Assembly: GCA_014730075.1 (NCBI GenBank)
Contig: WJIX01000240.1
Location: 1 to 33,609, forward strand
From: a bacterium
GTDB lineage: Bacteria > Krumholzibacteriota > Krumholzibacteriia > Krumholzibacteriales > WJIX01
Length of the DNA: 33,609 bases
Direction of reading: 5' to 3'
Positions within the stretch are counted from its first letter, which is position 1. Each line of letters opens with the position of its first letter. The notes beneath the pieces are model-generated. The model saw only the letters and a list, made by a program, of their open reading frames with translations, was not told the DNA's origin and did not search any database. This document shows, one piece after another, positions 16,692 to 27,100 of this stretch. Both the position numbers and the translations under genes were made by a program.

Positions 16692-17325
16692 CTTTTCTGA
16701 TCACCCTGCCTTCCAGGTCCAGGTTTACCATGCTCAGGCGGTGGAGGAGCTGGTCGATCGAATCCATGGTAATCACCTCATGCCTGGAGACCCCTTCCTT
16801 TCTGCAGACCCTGATCACCCGGTGCACGGAAGAGAACCTTTCGCCACCACCGCATAGAATTACCGCCCTGTCCGGGTTGTTCCTTCTCAGGGACTCGGCC
16901 AGGTGTTCGGGGTTCTGGTACAGGCCGCTCTCCACCAGAAAGTAATCCAGCCTCATCCTGATATCATCTATCTTTGACTGGATACTTCCTCCCCCTTTCA
17001 GTATCCGCTCGATCTCTCCCGAAAGCCCTTCAAAATCAAGGTCGGGGCTGTGTGAATTGGCGGCCCCGCTCATCTGGAGATAGCAGGTCCTGGAGAGACC
17101 GCCGCTTCCAACCGGGAGAACCGCTATAAGAGCCTTTCCCCCCGCCTTATGCCGGCTGTCCATCATTTCGATACCATAGGTACCCTCCAGGTCTTCGCTG
17201 CCGCCCAGGGCCGCTGAAATATTAAGGGTAACCAGGAAGAATATCAGAAGAAGAAAAATCACGTCGATAAGTGGCACCAGCTCGATTCTTCTTCTTGATT
17301 CACCTGTCTCGAGGTTACTGCCCAT
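16684..17325 (-). CDS. ExbD/TolR-family protein (first copy)
   Basis: The protein has 213 residues. Its N-terminal helix is preceded by RRRIELVPLIDVIFLLLIFFLVT. Asp21 in PLIDVIF is the conserved proton-carrying aspartate of ExbD/TolR. The rest is periplasmic and contains NPDRAVILCGGGERFSSVHRVIRVCRKEG, matching the ExbD pattern 'd..v.i..d...y..v..vl...r..G'. The protein is longer than typical ExbD (about 140), because of an insert between the helix and this domain. It works with an ExbB/TolQ channel to convert proton flow into movement of a periplasmic partner. It lies 32 bp after the second exbD-like gene and overlaps the single-pass protein gene by 8 nt. Confidence 0.9.
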   Translation of the reverse strand: MGSNLETGESRRRIELVPLIDVIFLLLIFFLVTLNISAALGGSEDLEGTYGIEMMDSRHKAGGKALIAVLPVGSGGLSRTCYLQMSGAANSHSPDLDFEGLSGEIERILKGGGSIQSKIDDIRMRLDYFLVESGLYQNPEHLAESLRRNNPDRAVILCGGGERFSSVHRVIRVCRKEGVSRHEVITMDSIDQLLHRLSMVNLDLEGRVIRKDG

Positions 17326-17357
17326 TTATATCCTGTCCTCCATATATTTACTTATCC

Positions 17358-18071
17358 TTATACCTTCATGGCGTGAATCCGTATCCCGCCGATATCCACA
17401 CCCCTTCTCTCCAGAACCCGGAAAGCCGACTTGACAAAGAACATATACATATCCTCCGGCATCCTGATGTGGATCCCCGGACTGTCCCCGCCACCTATCA
17501 ATCTACTCATCGAATTGATCTTTCGCTCCAGCTCCTCTTCCTCCCGCTGGCTCAGGGCCCGGGGAGCAGCCGGCAGAAAATCGGGATAGAACAGGAAGAG
17601 TTCCCTGGCTTTTTCAATTATCAGTTCACCGGACATACCCTCTTCCAGCTTCCTTATCAGTCCCTCCGCGCTCTCCCTGAAGCCTGATATATCGGAATAT
17701 CCCAACCCCCCGCATACCGATACCATGAATCCATCCTCGGGGACCGGCTGAAAAACTCTCTCCATTCCAAGCTTCGCTGACAGCTCCATGAACGAACTTC
17801 TGAGATCCTCTATCATATCCCTTTTCATCCCATTCCCTTCGGCCAGGTCGAAGACATCGATCATAAGATAGCTCCCCTGAATCCTGTTGGGATTCTCAAT
17901 CACCGGCAACCTGGACTGCTGCTCTCCCTTTCCTTCGCCGGTATTGCCGCTTCCCAGGTTGGTAGACATGGTCACCAGAAAGAATATCAGGAGAATGAAT
18001 ATTATGTCGATCAGCGGGGTCTTGCCCGGCTCTCTTCTTGATATCCTGGTATTCATCGAAAATCTGTTCAT
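17358..18071 (-). CDS. ExbD/TolR-family protein (second copy)
   Basis: The protein has 237 residues from the ATG at 18071, which lies 1 nt after the stop of the upstream ExbB-like gene and has TAGGA 6 nt before it; longer in-frame starts would run into that gene. The helix is TPLIDIIFILLIFFLVTMS, with Asp22 as the conserved proton site. The periplasmic part ends in GIHIRMPEDMYMFFVKSAFRVLERRGVDIGGIRI, the ExbD signature. The middle (about 45-185) is an enlarged insert without a known domain. Together with the other copy it suggests a motor with two different ExbD subunits, or two motors. The high similarity of the helices and low similarity of the inserts points to an old duplication. Confidence 0.89.
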   Translation of the reverse strand: MNRFSMNTRISRREPGKTPLIDIIFILLIFFLVTMSTNLGSGNTGEGKGEQQSRLPVIENPNRIQGSYLMIDVFDLAEGNGMKRDMIEDLRSSFMELSAKLGMERVFQPVPEDGFMVSVCGGLGYSDISGFRESAEGLIRKLEEGMSGELIIEKARELFLFYPDFLPAAPRALSQREEEELERKINSMSRLIGGGDSPGIHIRMPEDMYMFFVKSAFRVLERRGVDIGGIRIHAMKV

Positions 18072-18072
18072 A

Positions 18073-19395
18073 CTAAATCCTACCCCCCGCGGCGGCTCTA
18101 GCCAGACTCTCCTCAGATTTCTTCTCCACTCCGGATTCGGGCGAAACTGTACCCTCCCGGATGATATAATCTTCCTGCACAACCTGCGTGAGTGTATTCT
18201 CCACCGCGGAATCCACCCTGAGGGCGATCCTGGATCTTCTGAACTGAATCAGGTAGTAGAAAAGAAGAAAGAGTATCCCAACTATCAGGCCGAAAACGGT
18301 GGTGTTCAGAGCCAGATGGATCCCGCCGGAGAGATTCTCCAGCACCGCCCTGTTCTGCCCGGTTACAATAGTTTTTATCTTCAGATAGAGCCCCCCGAAA
18401 GAGTCGGAGATACCGATCACCGTGCCCAGGAGTCCCACCATCGGAGCCAGTACCCCGAAGCAGCGGATCATCTCTGCCGAGATCACCCAGCTCAACATCC
18501 TCCCCCCAGGTTCCAGCTCCCGGCTGAGCTGCCTGTTAACCCCCGAGTACATCCTGCTTCTCAATCTTTCGAGCTCGCGGCAGTTTCTGGCCGAATCGGC
18601 GCCGCCGGGATTCGAATGCAGCCTCCTGCGGTACTCATCCACGCCGGCCCTTATCTCCATCCGACTGAGCACAGGACATCCCTCCGTGGCCCTCTGCGCC
18701 TCCTCCAGCCCATCCGCATCCTTCACCTTTTCTGATGCGGCCGCCAGGTTCTCGAATTCACTCCCGTATAACCGGCGAAGGTGAACGTAAACGCTGAAAA
18801 GCCCCCATATAAGAATAATTATCAGGAGCGAGGCGATAACCCCTCCGTCGGAAACCGTCCTCCGGAGGCCAGCCAGGTTCTCCCGCACCGCTTTCCTGCT
18901 GCCCGGATATACCGTATCAGGCCTGGCCGTTATCTCCGCGGTCCCCAGCATGGGATCGCGGTTAAATCTTCTGCTGAACGGAGCCGATATGTCTCGATAT
19001 TCACCGCTTTCTTCCAGGGATACCGAAGCTGAAACGATCTCGCCCCGGTTGATGGTAAAATCGCCCAGGGATCTTCGGATCTTCAGATCACCTGAGTTTC
19101 CGACCGGGGACCCGTTGAAATAAACCGTGAAGGAGCACCCTTCCGGCTTCCGGATATCCCGGAAAAGAGGCTGGGCGAGGTCACCGCTCTCAATCTCCCG
19201 CCAGTTAAGGACCTCTTTGAGCTTCCACTCCAGCCTCAGCACACCGCTCCCGTCATTACGTTCGATTCCGGCATTGGTAATCTCCACTACGCAGTCCCTG
19301 CCCGCCCCTGAAGGTGATCCCGGCAGGGCCGCGAGCAGGATGGCCGCGAGAATCAAGCCCCCGGCCAATCCCTGATTTCTTTTTGATCTTCTCAT
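18073..19395 (-). CDS. ExbB/TolQ/MotA-family proton channel with extracytoplasmic N-terminal domain (first copy)
   Basis: The protein has 440 residues. A signal sequence (about 8-29, GLAGGLILAAILLAALPGSPSG) is followed by a beta-rich extracytoplasmic domain (about 35-165). Then come a transmembrane helix (about 185-205), a cytoplasmic helical stretch, and the MotA/TolQ/ExbB core. The core motifs are LAPMVGLLGTVIGISDSF near 315-332 and the last helix NTTVFGLIVGILFLLFYYLI. The usual ExbB lacks such a large exported N-terminal domain. The product should form the proton channel with the ExbD-like proteins encoded next. It starts 5 nt after the stop of the other ExbB-like gene, with GAGG overlapping that end. 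The stop is 1 nt from the next ATG. Confidence 0.9.
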   Translation of the reverse strand: MRRSKRNQGLAGGLILAAILLAALPGSPSGAGRDCVVEITNAGIERNDGSGVLRLEWKLKEVLNWREIESGDLAQPLFRDIRKPEGCSFTVYFNGSPVGNSGDLKIRRSLGDFTINRGEIVSASVSLEESGEYRDISAPFSRRFNRDPMLGTAEITARPDTVYPGSRKAVRENLAGLRRTVSDGGVIASLLIIILIWGLFSVYVHLRRLYGSEFENLAAASEKVKDADGLEEAQRATEGCPVLSRMEIRAGVDEYRRRLHSNPGGADSARNCRELERLRSRMYSGVNRQLSRELEPGGRMLSWVISAEMIRCFGVLAPMVGLLGTVIGISDSFGGLYLKIKTIVTGQNRAVLENLSGGIHLALNTTVFGLIVGILFLLFYYLIQFRRSRIALRVDSAVENTLTQVVQEDYIIREGTVSPESGVEKKSEESLARAAAGGRI

Positions 19396-19400
19396 CCCGG

Positions 19401-20918
19401 CTACGCCTCGTTGGTTATATCCACTATAAAGTTCTCTATGCTTGCCGCTTTCTTGCTGATGGTATTCTTGAACAGGTAGTACATGGTGAATGAAAGTATA
19501 CCCAGCACCAGCCCCACTATGGTGGTGGAGAGAGCGACATTGATCTCCCCTGAAAGCTCACTAATTATCTTGCTCTGGCTGTGAAGCCCGCCCAGTTTGC
19601 CAAAGGCGGTGGATATTCCCACCACGGTCCCGAACAGCCCTACCAGAGGGCTGATGCTGCCAATAGTCCAGAGTTTGTCCACAATCCTGTTCCTGCGGTC
19701 CACCTTGGTAACGATGACCCTGTCTATGGCCCTGTCTATCTCCTGAGAGGCCCACCAGTTATTCTGGTTGATCAGGTGGTTGTGCAGGCCGGCCTTGAGT
19801 ATCTCGAAAAGATCGAATCTCCTGTCAGCGATACCGCTGATGATCTCCTTGATCCTGGGCCTGGCATAGTCGTGCCATTCCCCGCGGGAGTCCGGGCCGG
19901 TGCAGATATCGGCAAAATCTTTCATATCATCCACTTCGACTCTCACCCTCTTCTCTTCCTGCCCGGTTATATCGTTACCGGAGCTGGCGGCCAGGCGTTC
20001 CACGTCCACCGATTTGCCCAGCACCTCTTTCACGAAGGGATAGTCAACAGCTTTCCTGATGATCTCCCCGGCACTTAGTTCCCGGCCTTCCCGGAGTCCG
20101 GCAACGAACTGCCGGATCTGCTCCTTCTGGGGGTCGGCCGCGCCGGTCTTCAGAATGATGCTGACCCAGCGGGCTCTCGCATCGGCCACCTTCCCGCCGA
20201 ACATCTGATTTACATCGGTAAATGGTATTATCCCGGCCAGCCGGCTGTCACCCGGTGACCAGGCGCTCATTGATGATTTTATGGCGCTGTAGAGAAACCA
20301 GAGAAACAGCAGGAATATCACCCCGAACACATACTGGAAAAGGTGCTCGTAGTGGTCCATATTATGCCAGATGGTGTAGACTATCTCCCCGATACCCTTG
20401 CCCGCAGGTTTTCCCATGGAGGGGGGTATCTCAGTCAATTCTATTCTCCCGGCATTAATCCCTCTTGCCGCCACCAGCCGGGATGGCCGGTCATGAGGCA
20501 ACTGGTATCCCTCCCTGAGGGAGGTCATTGCCCTGGCGCTGATCTCTATCCTGGGCCTTCCCTCACCCCTGCCCGGCTTGACCACCGTGAAATCAAGATA
20601 ATTGGGGCCGGCTCCGGGGTCCACGGCACCACCGGTGTAATTCCAGCTGTCCACAATCCCTGATACGTATTCCCACATCTCAGCGGGTCCGCTGCGCAGG
20701 CTCTCTACCAGAATGGCAGTCCTGTAAACATCACCGCTTTCTCCAATATAGGCCCGGACTGTTACACGCCCCGGACTCATTGAATTCAAATCCAATTCAT
20801 CCTGCGCGGGAGGGTCCAGCCTGAAATCCGCGGCTGCCAGGCCGGAGGACTGAACAACTAATATCGCCGTCAGAACCAGCGGCACCAGAACCCGGGTGTA
20901 AACTCGCGTCGTTTTCAT
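19401..20918 (-). CDS. ExbB/TolQ/MotA-family proton channel with TonB_C-like extracytoplasmic domain (second copy)
   Basis: The protein has 505 residues from the ATG at 20918, chosen for the clean signal peptide (MKTTRVYTRVLVPLVLTAIL..AAA) and an AGG 5 nt before it. The ATG pair at 20981/20978, 1 nt after the upstream stop, is also possible. Residues about 50-112 (GRVTVRAYIGESGDVYRTAIL...WNYTGGA...LDFTVV) resemble a TonB C-terminal domain in order and spacing. A helix at 195-214, then the channel core with ISPLVGLFGTVVGISTAFGK and NVALSTTIVGLVLGILSF, completes an ExbB/TolQ protein. A TonB_C-like module on the channel subunit itself is unusual. It lies between the PorV-like gene and the other ExbB-like gene. 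Confidence 0.89.
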   Translation of the reverse strand: MKTTRVYTRVLVPLVLTAILVVQSSGLAAADFRLDPPAQDELDLNSMSPGRVTVRAYIGESGDVYRTAILVESLRSGPAEMWEYVSGIVDSWNYTGGAVDPGAGPNYLDFTVVKPGRGEGRPRIEISARAMTSLREGYQLPHDRPSRLVAARGINAGRIELTEIPPSMGKPAGKGIGEIVYTIWHNMDHYEHLFQYVFGVIFLLFLWFLYSAIKSSMSAWSPGDSRLAGIIPFTDVNQMFGGKVADARARWVSIILKTGAADPQKEQIRQFVAGLREGRELSAGEIIRKAVDYPFVKEVLGKSVDVERLAASSGNDITGQEEKRVRVEVDDMKDFADICTGPDSRGEWHDYARPRIKEIISGIADRRFDLFEILKAGLHNHLINQNNWWASQEIDRAIDRVIVTKVDRRNRIVDKLWTIGSISPLVGLFGTVVGISTAFGKLGGLHSQSKIISELSGEINVALSTTIVGLVLGILSFTMYYLFKNTISKKAASIENFIVDITNEA

Positions 20919-20982
20919 CTTAACCTGCCTTCTCCGATTCTCAGCGGCCCGCCGTACCGGCTTTCTGACCCGCGGCATCATG

Positions 20983-23073
20983 CTACCTGGGCCAGAAGAT
21001 CCCGTCGGCGCCGCTGTTAGTTCTGTAGAATTCGACTATCTTGCCCGCGGCCTCCCTGAGCTGTTCTCCGGTGGCCGCACCGTCTATATGAGCGCTTAGA
21101 ATATTGAATGCCGATCCCCCGGTAAATCTCTCCAGCGGATCGGAGAGCATCTCCCTGATCCGCTCCCTCTCCATCTCGCCGCCTCTTACGATCTGAATGC
21201 AGTTCTTCAGGAGAATGGCGTCGTCGGCGATTATTCCGTCAGGGATGAAAGGGGTTGCCGGGTAGTATGAAAGGGCGAACACCCCCGATTCGTTCCGCCC
21301 GATAACCTGGTCCAGAAGATCCACATCTTTTTCTCTTATGCCCAGCAGGAACTCCAGGTATACCCTCAGGTAAGCTTCATTTCTGATTCCAGGCCGATCA
21401 GTCCGTAAGACCTTTTTGAGCGAGGCTGTCTCGACGGGGTCCGAAAGGGCCAGGAAATAGTGCCTGTCCCATTCGCTGAACGCCCTGTTCCTCGAGGCCA
21501 GCCCCTTTTCTGACACCACCTCATCCACCTCATCTCCCCTTCCGGCCAGTATCAGGTCTGTAATATAGTAGCGCAGTGCTTCGATGTTATCTGTCCTGGT
21601 TAATCTATCCAGCCTCCCGGCGCAGTCATCAAGAAAACTGCCGAATTCGCCCCGCCAGTTGCGGAGGCTCTCCTGCAGGTTGTCACTCCCACCGGAAGGG
21701 ACCTTGTTCTCGATAACCAGTTCCCGGTAATCCTCCACCGCTCTCCTGATCCTGAACAGCCAACCGGTGATCCCCAGTATGAATTCATCATATCGGTTGT
21801 GATTCTCGGAGCCGGCCGCCAAACTGTTCCTGAGTTCTCTTCCGATCCTGTAATAACCCCTCCTGCTGCTTCCGGATGCCGCGCTGTCCGGGTGGGCCAG
21901 GGCCGGGTCCCTGGGATAATTCATGAACCTTCTTATCAGGTTGCTCGGGGCAGCCGATCCAAGATCGGCCCCCGGCTCCTGCACCTCGCTCTCCGGCGAT
22001 CCGGGGCCGAATACCATCCGCAGAGAGAGGAAATTGGCCGATGAGAGAACCGGGTGAGGCCTCTGAGCGAAATCCAGGCCTATGAATCCTTTCCATCCGA
22101 GAAGTGATATATCACAGCCCCGGAGTCCGAATCCCCACGAGTAACCGCTCTCATCGCCGCTCTCCGCGGAGAGGTTGACTCCTCCCCTCATGGAGAGCAT
22201 AAAATCTCCGTACAGGGGAAGCTGGTACTCGCATCCGATTCTGTGGTCCTCCTCGCGCCATGATGACAGGACCCTGTCGAACTGGTATGAGGCGACAAGC
22301 TTTCCCGGTACCGAAGGTATCCTTATATCGCTGTTGCTGAGCCCCAGGCTGAATGAATTGGGGTAATCCTGTTCACTCCTGAGCAGCTCCTCGCCGGTTG
22401 CGGCGTGATATACCGCTCCAAACCTCCAGGGCATGAGATGCCTTATGGGAACAATCCCCAGAAGAGACCACCTGGGTGGATTTATCAGCTGGGCCATTAT
22501 CCCGAAATCCGCTCCGGCGCCCCAGTCACTGTATCCGTTGAGTTCATGGTTGAAAGCGATAAGGTTGACGCCTGCGGCCAGCCTGCCCAGATGGCTTATC
22601 CGGTCGTATGCCGCCGAGGCAGAGAGAGCCATCTGACTGTCGTCGAAGCTTCCTCCCAGAAACCGGTCGTCCGCGCTGTATGGTTCGAATCCTTCCATCC
22701 TGAATCCCAGCAGGCCCAGCCCGAAAGCAAGCTTGGACTCCCTGTCCGGGAATCCGTAACAGGGATAACCAGCCGCTCCGTAGAGCAGCCGGGAGTCCAG
22801 ATGCAGTTCGGTCTGCATGAACTGCAGGGAAGGGCGGCTCAGCTGAGCCAGACCGGCCGGGTTCCAGAATACAGCGGTGGCATCGTCCGCCAGCGCGGTA
22901 TAGGCCCCTCCCATTGCCATCGCCCTGGCTCCCGCTCCATACCTAAGGAATTCTCCTCCGCTGCCGGCTTCTCCACTTCCGGCACGCGCGGCCCCGGCTC
23001 CTGCCATAATGGCCAGCGACAGGAGTACAGGGAGGATAAATCCGGTCCTTGACATAAACTTTCTTCTATTCAT
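20983..23073 (-). CDS. PorV/UPF0164-like outer-membrane protein with C-terminal helical extension
   Basis: The protein has 696 residues from the ATG at 23073, which overlaps the upstream stop as ATGA; an ATG at 23094 is also in frame. A signal peptide ending AARA is followed by a region (about 35-360) with the PorV/UPF0164 hallmark FLRYGAGARAMAMGGAYTALADDATAVFWNPAGLA and many amphipathic beta strands with Tyr, Trp and Phe. This is an outer-membrane barrel of the FadL-like group; PorV serves as the shuttle for type IX substrates in Bacteroidetes. A further ~330 residues (from about 370) are helical and repeat-like, longer than the usual PorV (about 350-400). The two genes before it encode proteins with type IX-like sorting domains. 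The two after it encode channels. Confidence 0.88.
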   Translation of the reverse strand: MNRRKFMSRTGFILPVLLSLAIMAGAGAARAGSGEAGSGGEFLRYGAGARAMAMGGAYTALADDATAVFWNPAGLAQLSRPSLQFMQTELHLDSRLLYGAAGYPCYGFPDRESKLAFGLGLLGFRMEGFEPYSADDRFLGGSFDDSQMALSASAAYDRISHLGRLAAGVNLIAFNHELNGYSDWGAGADFGIMAQLINPPRWSLLGIVPIRHLMPWRFGAVYHAATGEELLRSEQDYPNSFSLGLSNSDIRIPSVPGKLVASYQFDRVLSSWREEDHRIGCEYQLPLYGDFMLSMRGGVNLSAESGDESGYSWGFGLRGCDISLLGWKGFIGLDFAQRPHPVLSSANFLSLRMVFGPGSPESEVQEPGADLGSAAPSNLIRRFMNYPRDPALAHPDSAASGSSRRGYYRIGRELRNSLAAGSENHNRYDEFILGITGWLFRIRRAVEDYRELVIENKVPSGGSDNLQESLRNWRGEFGSFLDDCAGRLDRLTRTDNIEALRYYITDLILAGRGDEVDEVVSEKGLASRNRAFSEWDRHYFLALSDPVETASLKKVLRTDRPGIRNEAYLRVYLEFLLGIREKDVDLLDQVIGRNESGVFALSYYPATPFIPDGIIADDAILLKNCIQIVRGGEMERERIREMLSDPLERFTGGSAFNILSAHIDGAATGEQLREAAGKIVEFYRTNSGADGIFWPR

Positions 23074-24098
23074 TTCAGTACTGCTACCTTGCATTTATAA
23101 TCTCTTTCTCCCTCTATCACGCAGATATATCCTCCATTTGACACTATCCTGCCCCTGCCGTTTCTTCCATCCCATGAGATCTCGTTCCAGCCGCGCCCTC
23201 CATTGTCCGATTTCTTCAGGACCAGGTTGCCGAACCTGTCATACAGATAAACAGTCACCCTGCGGGGCCCGTTCAGCCTGTAGACAATATTTGCTTTCTC
23301 TCCCCTTTCCGGATTGAACGGATTGGGATAGCAGTGGGCTCCCTGCTCATACATTATTTCTGTCCGTAATGGAGTGCTGCGGTTGCCCGCCCGGTCAACC
23401 AGGCAGGTATAGAGGACCTTGCGCTCGTAACCGGCTGATAACCTGTAGCTGACCGAACCGGAGAATGAGCCAGAGGGGTAATCTCGAACCACCCCGCTGA
23501 AACTGCTGTCTCTTTCAGCCAGCCGGATCAAATCGCATCCGCTGCTGTTGGCATTGTCCCAACCCTGGTAATCTATCTCTATTTCCGGCCTGGAAACCCA
23601 GACCCCACCCCCGGCCGAACCGTTAACGGCCAGTGATATAATCTCCGGAGCGGTGGTATCAGCCACCGTACTGACGGTCTCCGCCGAGGGGGATATCCTT
23701 CCCTGTTCATCCACCGAATAAACCCGGCAGTAGACCGTATCCTCCACGGAGAGATGCACCGAGCAGGAGCTGATTCCGGAATCCCACAGGCTGCAGGTCA
23801 GTACCGTATCGAAATCTTCTGAATCTGAAGAGACCACCCAGTAGTGGGCTATCTCCCCGTTTATTTCCGGTTCCCAATCTATCTCGATGCTGCCCAGGTG
23901 ACCGGTATAGGGATCCAGCTCACTGACAGAAGGAGCGGGAAGCAGGTGGTTTACCTCGAATGAATCGGGGGGAAGACAGACCAGGGGGCCGAGAAGCAGG
24001 CTCCGGCCGGGAGATCTCTCCTGACAGAAGCTCGCTGCAGCCAGCCCGGCAAGGACTGCCATTATTAATAACATAATCAGGAAGCAATTCTTTCTCAA
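23070..24098 (-). CDS. Exported protein with C-terminal FlgD-like/type IX-like sorting domain
   Basis: The protein has about 342 residues. The start is set to a TTG at 24098, with AAGGAG 9 nt upstream; the earlier in-frame TTG at 24107 directly abuts AAGGAG, and an internal ATG at 24074 would shorten the signal. The signal peptide (CFLIMLLIMAVLAGLAAAS) leads into two Ig/FnIII-like domains with 'SVDEQGR' and 'LVDRAGN' loops. The last ~85 residues (CYPNPFNPERGEKANIVYRL...NEISWDGRNGRGRIVSNGGY) are the FlgD-like Ig fold that ends type IX cargo and many FCB surface proteins. It should be exported and held at the outer membrane or released. It overlaps the PorV-like gene by 4 nt. Confidence 0.86.
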   Translation of the reverse strand: MRKNCFLIMLLIMAVLAGLAAASFCQERSPGRSLLLGPLVCLPPDSFEVNHLLPAPSVSELDPYTGHLGSIEIDWEPEINGEIAHYWVVSSDSEDFDTVLTCSLWDSGISSCSVHLSVEDTVYCRVYSVDEQGRISPSAETVSTVADTTAPEIISLAVNGSAGGGVWVSRPEIEIDYQGWDNANSSGCDLIRLAERDSSFSGVVRDYPSGSFSGSVSYRLSAGYERKVLYTCLVDRAGNRSTPLRTEIMYEQGAHCYPNPFNPERGEKANIVYRLNGPRRVTVYLYDRFGNLVLKKSDNGGRGWNEISWDGRNGRGRIVSNGGYICVIEGERDYKCKVAVLK

Positions 24099-24114
24099 AA
24101 CGGTCAACTCCTTG

Positions 24115-27100
24115 CTATCTGAGCAGAATCATCTTTCTTGTCTCGGTGCGCCCGGCGGCGGTAAGCCTGTAGAAATAGACTCCGCTGGACACCATCCTGT
24201 TCTCGCTGTTTCTCCCGTCCCAGGGGATCGAATACCTTCCCGAATTCTTTCGCCCCTCTGCAAGTTCTCTCACTACCCTTCCCCTGACATCGTATACAAC
24301 CAGCCTTACTTCGGCGGAACAGGGCAGGTCGAAACTTATCATGGTTATCGGATTGAAGGGATTGGGATGGTTCTGGTACAGGCGGAACCCGCCCGGGGCG
24401 GTATCGTAACCACGGCTGAGCTCCGGTGGTTCTTCTCCGTCGGGGTACCGGAAAACCTTCGACCAGCAGCTCTGGTAATCTCCCCTGTACGCCTTGATGT
24501 GAAAATAGATGGTATCGTTCTGAATAAAATCAGTGCCGGTATTGAAAGTGTACTCCCTGACTCCCGCATCCTCTATAATCGCCACCGCCTCATCCTCCAG
24601 GAATTTCATCAGTTCGGTCCCCAGATAACCGCTGTAATTTGAGCATTCTGCTATGAAACCGTCAACAGGCTGCTCGCCGGGGTACTGCCATATGATCTTT
24701 CTGGCGCTGATCGCTCTGACACTGTCCGGTGCGGGAAGCACCTCCAGGCAGCTGACCCCGTTATTGCCGTTCTGCTGATTGCCCAGCCGGTCCACCGGCC
24801 TCACGGTATACTGGAACAGGCAGTTATTGGCCTCTACCGCCCGAACTCCCCTGTCCACGGCGAAGGTGTCGGTTACTGCGGATATAAGTTCGAAATTCTC
24901 TCCGGGGGAGGACCTGTATACGGCGTAATGGCCCATCCCGCTTCCCGGCAGAACATCTTCCGTCCCGGTCCAGGACAGGAATACATCAACGCTGTCAGGG
25001 GCGCTGGATGAATCAGCTCTCACCGCATAGACCGAAAGTCGGTCAACCGGCCAGGGAGGATTCTCATCGTGGACAGCCACGGCGGGCTGATCCGAAAAAC
25101 ACTCCCCGTACTGGTCCGACCAGGGGGATTCATTACCCCACCTGTCCCTTCCCTTTACCCTGCAGTACAACTGGTAGGTGGAAGGGTTCAGGAGTGAACT
25201 GACATCGAGGCGGGCACCCATTTGGCCGGCCGGCAGCCAGCCGCTCTCACAGACCTGGCTGAAACCAGGGCTGTTGCTGACCTGTATCAGGCAGTATTCT
25301 GCGCCGCGGCTCTTCTGTGCCGCCTCGCAGCCAGTCCCGGCCCACTCCCAGCCTATCCGAACCGAATCTCCGGCGAAATAGATCCCTCCCCGGGTACTGA
25401 CCCGGGGGGTATAAGCCCATGCGGGAGAAATCGCGGCGCTGCAGCTGTCCGCTGCCGCGCTCTGGCCGGAACGGTCTACCGGTGATATCCGGTAGGTGTA
25501 AATGTAATCCACATCCAGGCTGTCATCCCTCATGGAGTATATCGAGTCGGGAGGATTGTAGGGCACCATCCAGGTCCTGTCATTCCCCTCACCTCCGGAG
25601 CGCTCAATCCTGAAATGCTCCACTATTCCGGGCATGGAACCATACTCCCAGTGAAGGTCCATGATTCCGCTCTGGCGGTCAGCGCCAGGCTCGAGGGGCT
25701 GGGGCTGAAGGGTAAAACTGGACACCCCCTCCGGCTTGCTCTTGAATGGTATGATGCAGGGTGCCGACCACTGCGATTCCAGTCCCGGGCTGCCGGCAGT
25801 TTCTCTGACCCGGACACTGTAATACCCGCTCTGGTAGGCACAGTATCTTATACCGGTGTCTCCTATTCCATAGATGGTAGTGTCAACGCCCGCTCCTTCG
25901 GAGGTGACGTGCATCTGGTAGCTCAGTTCCGTCCCAATGCTGGGCCGGGGAGCTGACCAGCTGAGGTCAATACACCTGTTCTCCCAGAGTGGCGAATCGT
26001 CACAGGAGATGACCGGGGCTCTGGCGCAGTATGCCTCGGCCTGGCTGTTTCCGGTTTCTCTGACATTTCCCAGCAGGTCCACCGGCTGTACTGAGAAACG
26101 GTAATACTTGTAAGTGGTGTCATCCTGGAATGGTACGCAGGCGGAGGTGTCAGGTGTTTCGGCCACCAGCAGGGAGTCTGACCGGGAAAGGTACTTCCAG
26201 ACCCTGTAACCGGCCACTTCGGTAATCCGGTCCTCCGGCTCGGACCATGAGAGTTGGTAGCCCCCGCACCCCGCCGAAATCCCGGTGGCGGCAAGATCCA
26301 GAACCGGCTGACTGGGGCTGCTGTCCCTGGTCAGGAAACGGGGTGATGACCAAAGGCTCTTGAGGCCGTCATTATATTCCGCCTTTACTCTGATCCTGTA
26401 AAACCCCTCCGTGGGAAGGGGAAGCTTGAAGATATATGAATCGGTGTTGTAGAAGCTTATTGTGTCGTCCCCGCATTCAAAGATGTAGCTGTTGAGATTG
26501 CCGTTGTCGAAATCCGGGTCAATCTGTACTGACACCGTATCATCCCGCACGAAGCAATCTTCACCCACGGAGAGATCACATTCGGGATAGAGGTCTGGTC
26601 CTGAGGGTATCCGGGCGCAGGTATAATCTCCCTCTTCCGGGAACTGATAATTGCGGATATTGCCCACCCTGTCCACAGCCCCTACAAAGTAGCAGCATTC
26701 ACCGCCGTCCATGAGGTTCTGCTCCGCCAGCGTATCACGGAAGGTTTTACCCCGGATATCAATCGCAGCCGCCTGGAAGGAAGAGCCGGGTAACCTGCGG
26801 TAGATCCGGTAGCTTTCCAGGCCGCTCTCCCGGTCCACCGTCTCCTCCCAGCTCAGATCCATGCAGTAAGCTTCCGAGTCCCGGGTCATCCCGGGTGTTA
26901 CCGTAAGGTTCAGTACATCACCGGGTGGAAAGATATCCATTTCCAGGGTGTCGCAGGAATTCGGCCGCAGCGGTGAACACGAGAATTTGCTGATATTCCC
27001 CACCGAGTCCCTGGCCCTGGCCCTGAAAAGGTAAAGATGCCCATTAACAAAACTGGAATCACTGCCGGGCGGAAGCAGGTTGAAGCCGTTCTGGACCCAG

